From an uncultured Prevotella sp. (GTDB taxonomy: Bacteria > Bacteroidota > Bacteroidia > Bacteroidales > Bacteroidaceae), in NCBI GenBank assembly GCA_937916405.1, contig CALFUF010000196.1:1-13141 (forward strand): a stretch of DNA of 13,141 nt. Reading direction: 5' to 3'. Shown piece by piece: positions 7,578 through 13,141 of the stretch. The position numbers were made by a program, and so were the translations under genes. Under the pieces are notes generated by a model. The model saw only the letters and a list, made by a program, of their open reading frames with translations. It did not search any database and was not told the DNA's origin. Position 1 is the first letter of the stretch. Every line of letters begins with the position of its first letter.

Positions 7578-7611
7578 TTTGCCGTGCTCTGAAATTTTTA
7601 TGCTAATTTTG
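7578..7611 (+). promoter_or_regulatory. Candidate promoter of the LptF/G permease gene (-33 TTTG, -7 TAATTTTG)
   Basis: TAATTTTG at 7604-7611 matches the -7 consensus, and TTTG at 7578-7581 is 22 bases upstream, one base longer than usual. The start of transcription would be near 7618, leaving a leader of under 20 bases. The small inverted repeat CATGC-N7-GCATG at 7612-7628 overlaps the start region; its role is unknown. Confidence 0.55.
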
Positions 7612-7634
7612 CATGCTCATAGTGCATGACGTAA

Positions 7635-9602
7635 ATGTTTCGCATCAAAAAATTAGACATATTTATTACCAAGCAGTTCGGACTGCTATTTATTGGAACG
7701 TTCTTCATTTGCCAGTTTGTGCTGATGATGCAGTTCTTATGGAGGTATGTTGACGAGTTGATTGGAAAAGGACTCTCCTTAGAGGTCATGGCGCAGTTTT
7801 TCTGGTATATGGGACTGATGCTAATGCCTCAAGCTTTCCCACTAGCCATCCTTCTAAGTTCGTTGATAGCTTTCGGTAACCTAGGTGAAAGTTCTGAATT
7901 AACAGCCATCAAGGCGGCAGGTATTTCTCTATTGCAAGCGATGCGCTCACTGATAGCTATTGTCATTGTTATCTCCTGCATTTCTTTCTACTTTCAAGAG
8001 GTCATTGGACCAAAATCTTTTATTTCGTTCCGCCAGCTACTATTGTCCATGCAACAAAAGAACCCTGAGGTAGAAATTCCTGAAGGTATTTTCTATGATG
8101 GCATCAGTGGTTCCAATATTTACGTTCAAAAGAAAGACATGAACTCTGGCATGCTTTATGGCATCATGATCTATCGTATGAATGGAGGTTATGAAGACGC
8201 AGCTGTCATTCTTGCTGACTCTGGGAAAATGCAAACTACAGAGGAAAAAAAACACCTGTTACTGACCCTTTATAGCGGAGAATGGTTTGAGAATATGCGT
8301 TCACAAGATGTAGCAGGGTCAGCTAACGTCCCTTATCGAAGAGAGACCTTCTCCAACAAACGTATCGTACTCGACTTCGATGGTGATTTCAATATGGCTG
8401 AAGCCGGATACATATCTGGGGACGCACGTTCAAAGAGCATGGGGAGAATCCTTCACGACCTCGACTCTATCCGTGAGTTCAATGATTCTGTAGGACACCA
8501 GTTTTATAAAGAGGCTAAACAAACAGGTTTCTATCTTCCTACTATTGACAAGAAAGATTCTGTAAAGATTTTGGCAGAAATACAAAGAGGAATTATTAAC
8601 TTGGACTCCATCTACAGCAAGTTATCACCAGAAGCAAAACAGCGCGTCATGAAAGTAGCAGTTAGAGATGCCCAGACAGCATCCGCTGACCTGGAATTCA
8701 AAGGAGACTATTCAGATGCGTTAAATACAAATGACCGTCTGCACATGATTGAGGCAATCAATAAAGTGACATTATCTCTCTCTTGTCTGATCTTCTTCTT
8801 TATTGGAGCACCTTTAGGAGCTATCATACGTAAGGGAGGGCTTGGTGTACCTGTAATCATCTCCGTTCTTGTATTTATTGTCTATTATATTCTTGAGAAT
8901 ACAGGTATGAAGATGGCACGAGACGACAATTGGACAGTATGGTTCGGAAAGATGTTGGGTACTTGTGTGCTGACCCCTATTGCCGTCTTCTTTACTTATA
9001 AGGCGAACAACGACTCTGTCGTGTTCAATATTGATCTTTATAAGCATATTATCTTCAATATGTTTGGATTACGAAGCAAGCGTCATATCAGTAGTAAAGA
9101 AGTCATTATCGAAGATCCCATTTACATGGCAGATGCTTACCATTTATTACGAATCAACCAAGAGATTGAGCAATATAGTACAGAGCACCAACTGTTACAC
9201 CTCCCCAACCCCATCAAAGTATTTTTCCGCCCCGGTGACGATCATACTATCAAGCGAATTAGTGAAGAACTGGAAGAGGTTATTGAAGATCTTTCCAATA
9301 CAAGAGACAGAGGTATTCTTACTTACCTTAACCGCTATCCTATCGTTGCCACTCACGCCCATACAAGACCCTTCCGACAGAAATGGCTGAATATCATCAC
9401 GGGGCTGATGATTCCCGTAGGATTATTCTTCTATCTCAGGATGTGCCGTTTCCGTCTACGTCTGCGTAAAGACTTGCATACAATAATGCAAACCAATGAG
9501 TTAATGGTTAGAAGAATAGCAGAGAACTACCCAGAGACTCCAACAACATTGGAAGAGTTACAGAAGATGCCCCTAATCATTGACCTTATTAATAATAAAT
9601 AA
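7635..9602 (+). CDS. LptF/LptG-family (YjgP/YjgQ) lipopolysaccharide export permease, long form
   Basis: Inner-membrane permease subunit that, with LptB ATPase, extracts LPS from the inner membrane and passes it to the periplasmic Lpt bridge. It has 655 residues, against about 360 for the E. coli proteins. Predicted helices are at about 16-36, 55-80, 103-124, 378-400, 404-422 and 437-458. The cytoplasmic coupling segment GESSELTAIKAAGIS (84-98) is the family hallmark that contacts LptB. The periplasmic region (about 125-377) contains a beta-rich jelly-roll part and then a charged helical stretch (about 270-375). Beyond the sixth helix lie about 195 more residues with a charged helical part and a further hydrophobic segment at about 586-605 (LNIITGLMIPVGLFFYLRM). 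LptF and LptG cannot be told apart from this sequence, and the second permease is not in the window. ribBA follows after only 24 bases. Confidence 0.92.
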   Translation: MFRIKKLDIFITKQFGLLFIGTFFICQFVLMMQFLWRYVDELIGKGLSLEVMAQFFWYMGLMLMPQAFPLAILLSSLIAFGNLGESSELTAIKAAGISLLQAMRSLIAIVIVISCISFYFQEVIGPKSFISFRQLLLSMQQKNPEVEIPEGIFYDGISGSNIYVQKKDMNSGMLYGIMIYRMNGGYEDAAVILADSGKMQTTEEKKHLLLTLYSGEWFENMRSQDVAGSANVPYRRETFSNKRIVLDFDGDFNMAEAGYISGDARSKSMGRILHDLDSIREFNDSVGHQFYKEAKQTGFYLPTIDKKDSVKILAEIQRGIINLDSIYSKLSPEAKQRVMKVAVRDAQTASADLEFKGDYSDALNTNDRLHMIEAINKVTLSLSCLIFFFIGAPLGAIIRKGGLGVPVIISVLVFIVYYILENTGMKMARDDNWTVWFGKMLGTCVLTPIAVFFTYKANNDSVVFNIDLYKHIIFNMFGLRSKRHISSKEVIIEDPIYMADAYHLLRINQEIEQYSTEHQLLHLPNPIKVFFRPGDDHTIKRISEELEEVIEDLSNTRDRGILTYLNRYPIVATHAHTRPFRQKWLNIITGLMIPVGLFFYLRMCRFRLRLRKDLHTIMQTNELMVRRIAENYPETPTTLEELQKMPLIIDLINNK

Positions 9603-9626
9603 TGTGTAACTGCTAAAAATAACAAT

Positions 9627-10838
9627 ATGGAGAATTTCAAACTAAATACTATTGAAGAAGCTTTAGAGGATTTCCGTGAAGGTAAATTTGTAATTGTTGT
9701 AGATGACGAAGACCGCGAGAATGAGGGAGACCTTATATGTGCAGCTGAAAAAATCACACCAGAGATGGTCAATTTCATGTTGAAAAATGCCAGAGGACTT
9801 CTGTGTGCACCTGTCACCATTAGCCGTAGTCAGGAGTTAGACCTACCACATCAAGTACAAGACAACACTTCGTTACTGGGAACTCCATTTACCGTAACAA
9901 TCGACAAAATTGAAGGCTGTACCACAGGAGTATCCGCCCATGATCGTGCTGCAACCATCCGTGCTCTTGCCGACCCAACCTCCACTCCTAAAACATTCGG
10001 ACGTCCTGGACATGTGAATCCACTCTATGCCCAAGATAATGGTGTTCTTCGTCGTAGCGGACATACAGAGGCTGCGATTGACCTTTGCAAGTTATCTGGT
10101 CTTTATCCTGCTGGTGCCCTTATGGAAATCATGAACGATGACGGGACAATGGCACGTATGCCCCAACTGATGGAGTTTGCCCAACTACATCATATGAAAA
10201 TCATTACCATCAAGGACATGATTGCCTACCGACTGAAAAAAGAGTCTCTCATTGAGGTGGGTGAGGAAGTTGATATGCCCACCGACTATGGTCATTTCAA
10301 ACTGATTCCTTTCCGACAGGTGAGCAACGGTCTGGAACATATTGCACTCATTAAGGGGGAATGGCAAGAGGATGAGCCTATCCTTGTTCGCGTTCATTCT
10401 TCTTGCATGACAGGCGACATCCTTGGCTCGAAACGCTGTGACTGTGGTGAGCAGCTACATAAAGCGATGCAAGCTATTGAGATAGAAGGAAAAGGTGTGA
10501 TGATATACATGCAACAAGAAGGGCGTGGCATCGGACTGATGAACAAGATCGCCGCCTACAAACTGCAAGAGGAGGGACTCGACACTGTGGATGCGAATGT
10601 TCATTTAGGATTTAAGCCTGACGAACGCGACTATGGCTGCGGAGCCCAAATGTTACGACATTTGGGTGTTCATAAGATGCGATTACTGACTAATAATCCC
10701 GTAAAACGTGTAGGACTAGAGGCTTATGGACTGGAAATCATTGAGAACGTACCTATTGAGGTGACCCCAAATCCTTACAACTTACGATATCTCGAGACCA
10801 AGAAAAACCGCATGGGGCATACACTTCATCTAAAATAG
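9627..10838 (+). CDS. ribBA: RibBA: bifunctional DHBP synthase / GTP cyclohydrolase II
   Basis: Catalyses both entry reactions of riboflavin synthesis in the cytoplasm: ribulose 5-phosphate to 3,4-dihydroxy-2-butanone 4-phosphate plus formate (RibB), and GTP to the 2,5-diaminopyrimidine plus formate (RibA). The 403 residues match the usual fusion. The RibB half (about 1-200) shows D26-D-E-D-R-E-N-E-G-D35, GCTTGVSAHDR and LRRSGHTEAAIDL. The RibA half (about 205-403) shows the zinc ligands C260, C271 and C273 in the expected Cx10CxC spacing, QQEGRGIGLMNKIAAY, DYGCGAQMLRHLGV and LLTNNPVKR. All catalytic motifs are present in both halves, so both activities should be intact. It sits 24 bases after the LPS permease with no promoter or FMN riboswitch between, so it is likely translated from the same transcript. 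Confidence 0.98.
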   Translation: MENFKLNTIEEALEDFREGKFVIVVDDEDRENEGDLICAAEKITPEMVNFMLKNARGLLCAPVTISRSQELDLPHQVQDNTSLLGTPFTVTIDKIEGCTTGVSAHDRAATIRALADPTSTPKTFGRPGHVNPLYAQDNGVLRRSGHTEAAIDLCKLSGLYPAGALMEIMNDDGTMARMPQLMEFAQLHHMKIITIKDMIAYRLKKESLIEVGEEVDMPTDYGHFKLIPFRQVSNGLEHIALIKGEWQEDEPILVRVHSSCMTGDILGSKRCDCGEQLHKAMQAIEIEGKGVMIYMQQEGRGIGLMNKIAAYKLQEEGLDTVDANVHLGFKPDERDYGCGAQMLRHLGVHKMRLLTNNPVKRVGLEAYGLEIIENVPIEVTPNPYNLRYLETKKNRMGHTLHLK

Positions 10839-10876
10839 TGTTGGTTTTTCAAGGTTTTAGTTAAAAAATGAAACAT

Positions 10877-10894
10877 TTCTTTTTCTAAAAAGAA
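10877..10894. repeat. 18-base palindrome TTCTTTTT-CT-AAAAAGAA ahead of the aminotransferase promoter
   Basis: A perfect 8-base inverted repeat around CT, placed where the -33 element of the aminotransferase promoter would lie (-7 box at 10904). As RNA it could also fold with a 7-base A-U stem after ribBA, but without G-C pairs it would be a poor terminator. Operator or chance AT symmetry; unresolved. Confidence 0.35.
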
Positions 10895-10903
10895 TAAAAT
10901 GAT

Positions 10904-10911
10904 TACTTTTG
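10904..10911 (+). promoter_or_regulatory. -7 box TACTTTTG of the aminotransferase gene
   Basis: TACTTTTG matches the Bacteroidota -7 consensus and would place the start of transcription near 10918, about 22 bases before the ATG. No clear TTTG is seen 19-21 bases upstream, where the palindrome at 10877-10894 lies. Confidence 0.6.
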
Positions 10912-10940
10912 CAGTTAAATACATACACTAACAATATAAT

Positions 10941-12134
10941 ATGGCACAATTATCTGACCGTTTGCAACGTCTGGCCCCCTCTGCCACACTTGCAATGTCG
11001 CAAAAAAGTTCTGAAATGAAAGCACAGGGCATCGACGTTATTAATATGAGCGTTGGAGAGCCAGACTTTAATACACCTGATCACATTAAGCAAGCAGCTA
11101 AGCTTGCCATAGATGAGAATTATTCTCGTTACTCACCTGTTCCTGGCTATCCTGACCTCCGTCAGGCTATCGCCCGCAAGCTGGAGCGTGAGAATCATCT
11201 ACATTATCAACCTGCTGAGATTTTGGTGTCCAATGGGGCCAAACAAAGTGTATGTAACACTGTCTTAGCACTTGTTAACCCAGGGGATGAGGTTATTATT
11301 CCTGCCCCTTATTGGGTAAGTTACCCACAGATGGTTTTACTGGCAGGAGGAAAGCCTGTTATAGTTGAAGCAGGATTTGAGCAAAACTTCAAGATGACCC
11401 CAGAGCAACTGGAGTCCGCTATCACCCCCAAGACCCGTCTGTTAATTCTCTGTTCACCCAGTAATCCTACAGGAAGCGTATATAGCAAAGCTGAGTTGGA
11501 GGGACTAGCCAACGTGATTAAAAGCCATGACGATCTATTCGTCCTCGCTGATGAGATTTATGAGCATATCAATTATGTTGGCAAGCACGAGAGTATAGCC
11601 CAATTTGAGGGCATGAAGGAAAGAAGTATCATCGTCAATGGAGTCAGTAAGGCTTATGCGATGACAGGTTGGCGTATCGGTTACATCGCAGCTCCTGAAT
11701 GGATTGTCAAGGGATGCAACAAGCTACAAGGACAATATACCAGCGGGGCTTGCTCTGTCAGCCAGAAGGCTGCAGAGTTCGCCTATATCTCAAGTCAAGA
11801 CTGCGTTGAAGAGATGAGAAAGGCATTTGAACGCCGCCGAGATTTGATTGTAAAACTTGCTAAGGAGATTCCCGGACTGGAGGTTAACGTACCAGAGGGT
11901 GCCTTCTACCTCTTCCCCAAATGTAGTAGCTTCTATGGAAAAAGTGATGGCGAAAAAACAATCAACAACTCTACAGACCTTGCTCTTTATTTACTGGAGA
12001 AAGGACATGTAGCGACTGTTGGAGGCGATGCTTTCGGTGATCCAGAATGCTTCCGTATGAGCTATGCGACAAGTGATGATAATATTATAGAAGCCATGCG
12101 CCGAATAAAAGAAGTGCTGGCACAACTTCATTAA
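10941..12134 (+). CDS. PLP-dependent class I aminotransferase, probable aspartate aminotransferase
   Basis: Cytoplasmic pyridoxal-phosphate enzyme that transfers amino groups, most likely between aspartate and 2-oxoglutarate. It has 397 residues, close to the Thermus-type (subgroup Ib) aspartate aminotransferases. Visible elements are MSVGEPDFNTPDHIK near the N-terminus, YSPVPGYPDLRQAIA, the phosphate-binding loop S97-N-G-A-K-Q, W125 in PYWVSYP (ring stacking), N175 in SPSNPTGSVYS, D204 and Y207 in LADEIYEHI, the Schiff-base lysine K237 in NGVSKAYAMTGWRIGY, and R372 in FRMSYAT for the substrate carboxylate. All key catalytic residues are present. Substrate preference (aspartate versus prephenate or another dicarboxylate) is not certain from sequence. 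It has its own candidate promoter, 102 bases after ribBA. Confidence 0.95.
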   Translation: MAQLSDRLQRLAPSATLAMSQKSSEMKAQGIDVINMSVGEPDFNTPDHIKQAAKLAIDENYSRYSPVPGYPDLRQAIARKLERENHLHYQPAEILVSNGAKQSVCNTVLALVNPGDEVIIPAPYWVSYPQMVLLAGGKPVIVEAGFEQNFKMTPEQLESAITPKTRLLILCSPSNPTGSVYSKAELEGLANVIKSHDDLFVLADEIYEHINYVGKHESIAQFEGMKERSIIVNGVSKAYAMTGWRIGYIAAPEWIVKGCNKLQGQYTSGACSVSQKAAEFAYISSQDCVEEMRKAFERRRDLIVKLAKEIPGLEVNVPEGAFYLFPKCSSFYGKSDGEKTINNSTDLALYLLEKGHVATVGGDAFGDPECFRMSYATSDDNIIEAMRRIKEVLAQLH

Positions 12135-12169
12135 AAATTGACGAATATCAAGTTAAAAGTTCTTAAAAG

Positions 12170-12184
12170 GGCGGTTTAACCGCC
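12170..12184. repeat. GC-rich palindrome GGCGGTT-T-AACCGCC upstream of exbB (candidate operator)
   Basis: A perfect 7-base inverted repeat around one T, standing out as G+C-rich in otherwise AT-rich DNA. It covers the -33 position of the exbB promoter (-7 box at 12194-12201), where no TTTG is found. As RNA it would make a 6-base stem with a 3-base loop, but the following GTAAATTG is no T-run, so it is not a canonical terminator of the aminotransferase gene. A regulator-binding site is the better reading. Confidence 0.5.
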
Positions 12185-12193
12185 GTAAATTGT

Positions 12194-12201
12194 TATCTTT
12201 G
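12194..12201 (+). promoter_or_regulatory. -7 box TATCTTTG of the exbB operon
   Basis: TATCTTTG exactly fits TAnnTTTG. Transcription would start near 12208, leaving an unusually long leader of about 117 bases before the ATG. The usual -33 TTTG is replaced by the palindrome at 12170-12184, suggesting activator or repressor control. Confidence 0.7.
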
Positions 12202-12207
12202 CCAATC

Positions 12208-12324
12208 GATAGGCGCATGAAAAATGCTCTTTCTAAGACATAGAGCAAGGCAAAACGCAATAAATCAGAAAGATATATTATAAATCAATTTTATTTAATA
12301 ACTAAAATTTAAACTTTTAAAATT
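12208..12324 (+). other. Long, AU-rich 5' leader of exbB
   Basis: About 117 bases between the predicted transcription start and the ATG. The first third can form small hairpins (GCAT-GAAAA-ATGC at about 12214-12226; GCTCT-N11-AGAGC at about 12225-12245). The last 50 bases are almost pure A/T, a type of leader linked to efficient translation in Bacteroidota. No known riboswitch is recognised and no G-rich Shine-Dalgarno is present. Confidence 0.4.
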
Positions 12325-13141
12325 ATGGCAACTACACAAAAGGCTGCAGCCCCAGCCAAGAAATCGGGCTTCCAAGGTGTTAAAGCTGCGTGGATTATTC
12401 TCGCTATCTGCTGTGCTGCAGGTTATGGAGTATGGTATTTCGTTATGGGTAACCCCGACAACTTCGTTGGTGGCGACCGTAGCGGTCATCCCGCAAACCT
12501 GTTAGGTACTGTTTATAAAGGAGGTTTCGTAGTAGGTCTGATTCTGACTCTGCTCTTCACAGTTATCTGCTTGGGTATCGAGCGTTTCTTTGCTATCAAG
12601 AGTGCTTCTGGTAAGATCAACCTTGCTAAGTTCACTGCTCAGGTTAAGGATCTCATCAAGGCTCAGAAGTTTGCTGAGGCTGATGCTCTTTGTGACAAGA
12701 TGCAGGGTTCTGTAGCCAACGTTGTAAAGGCTTCTATCAGCATGTACCAGTCTGTAGAGAACGACACCACTCTGAAGAAGGCTGCTAAGATTGCTAAGAT
12801 ACAGCAGGCTCACGAGGAGGCTACCCAGTTGGAGATGCCTACTCTTCAGATGAACATGCCTATGGTTGCTACTATCGTATCTCTGGGTACTCTGACCGCT
12901 CTGTTCGGAACCGTGCTCGGTATGATCGGATCATTCCAGGCTCTGTCCGCTGGTGGTGGTGCTGACTCTATGGCTCTGTCTGCCGGTATTTCTGAGGCCC
13001 TTGTAAACACTGCTTCTGGTATTTTGACCTCTTGGGTTGCTACCGTTGTTTACAACTTCTTCTCAAACAAGATCGACAAGCTGACCTACGCACTCGACGA
13101 GATTGGTTTCACCATCGCTGCTACATACGATTCAAACCACA
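12325..13141 (+). CDS. exbB: ExbB/MotA/TolQ-family proton channel for TonB energisation (3' end cut by window)
   Basis: Inner-membrane channel subunit that, with ExbD, uses the proton gradient to drive TonB and so import through outer-membrane TonB-dependent receptors. The frame is open from ATG at 12325 to the window end, 272 residues. Bacteroidota homologues are about this long, so only a few residues should be missing. An Ala/Lys-rich N-terminus (MATTQKAAAPAKKSG) precedes hydrophobic helices at about 23-40, 68-85, 178-207 and 221-246. The channel residues of E. coli ExbB have counterparts: T196 in FGTVLGM (T148), E224 in GISEALVNTASG (E176) and T229 (T181). There is thus one more N-terminal helix than the three of E. 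coli ExbB. Codons are strongly biased (GCT, GGT, CTG, AAG), suggesting high expression. ExbD and TonB probably follow beyond the window. Confidence 0.93.
   Translation, partial: MATTQKAAAPAKKSGFQGVKAAWIILAICCAAGYGVWYFVMGNPDNFVGGDRSGHPANLLGTVYKGGFVVGLILTLLFTVICLGIERFFAIKSASGKINLAKFTAQVKDLIKAQKFAEADALCDKMQGSVANVVKASISMYQSVENDTTLKKAAKIAKIQQAHEEATQLEMPTLQMNMPMVATIVSLGTLTALFGTVLGMIGSFQALSAGGGADSMALSAGISEALVNTASGILTSWVATVVYNFFSNKIDKLTYALDEIGFTIAATYDSNH

Noticed and set aside
7612..7628. Hairpin CATGC-N7-GCATG at the start of the permease mRNA as a regulatory element
   Set aside because: Only five base pairs with a seven-base loop; too weak to claim without conservation data, so it is only mentioned with the promoter.
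9603..9626. FMN riboswitch ahead of ribBA
   Set aside because: Only 24 bases separate ribBA from the permease gene; there is no room for the aptamer and none of its conserved segments is seen.
12170..12184. Intrinsic terminator for the aminotransferase gene
   Set aside because: The stem is short with a 3-base loop and is not followed by a T-run; its place at the exbB promoter favours an operator.
1..13141. Mobile element, CRISPR array, prophage, toxin-antitoxin or defence system
   Set aside because: No transposase, integrase, spaced repeats, target-site duplications or such gene families were seen; all long frames belong to housekeeping or envelope genes and the intergenic gaps are short.

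Overview
This window looks like ordinary core chromosome from a member of the Bacteroidales, most likely Prevotella or a close relative. The assignment rests on three things. Almost every gene start is preceded by the Bacteroidota-type promoter (-7 box TAnnTTTG, often with a TTG/TTTG about 18-22 bases upstream) rather than a sigma-70 promoter. Leaders are A-rich with weak Shine-Dalgarno sequences. The protein set (long LptF/LptG-family permease, START-like small protein, RibBA fusion, four-helix ExbB) is familiar from that phylum. The genus is an inference; no 16S or other marker is present.

Left part (1-6045, all minus strand): an RND drug-efflux operon made of a lipoprotein periplasmic adaptor (3048-4208) followed after 34 bases by an AcrB-like inner-membrane pump (1-3013, its C-terminal end lies outside the window). 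The outer-membrane channel, if it is in the operon, would lie beyond base 1. Upstream of it is fhs (formate-tetrahydrofolate ligase, 4369-6045), with its own well-formed promoter.

Middle (6046-7142): a divergent promoter region, a nitroreductase-family enzyme with a lipoprotein signal (6254-6889, plus strand), a near-perfect bidirectional terminator hairpin, and a convergent tRNA with anticodon CAU (6934-7007, minus strand) that ends one base from the hairpin.

Right part (7143-13141, all plus strand): a START-like domain protein, an LptF/LptG-family lipopolysaccharide-export permease, ribBA (riboflavin synthesis, 24 bases after the permease and so probably co-transcribed), a class I PLP aminotransferase of the aspartate type, and the start of an ExbB proton-channel gene that energises TonB-dependent outer-membrane transport. 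The last runs off the window about where the protein should end.

The genes serve envelope traffic (efflux, LPS export, TonB energisation) and central cofactor/one-carbon/amino-acid metabolism. No intergenic stretch exceeds about 210 bases. I found no mobile element, CRISPR array, phage gene, toxin-antitoxin pair or defence island, and no convincing undescribed system. The second-look items are mostly regulatory: a recurrent placement of small palindromes at the -33 position of promoters, a terminator fused to a tRNA end, and lineage-specific extensions of LptF/G and ExbB.
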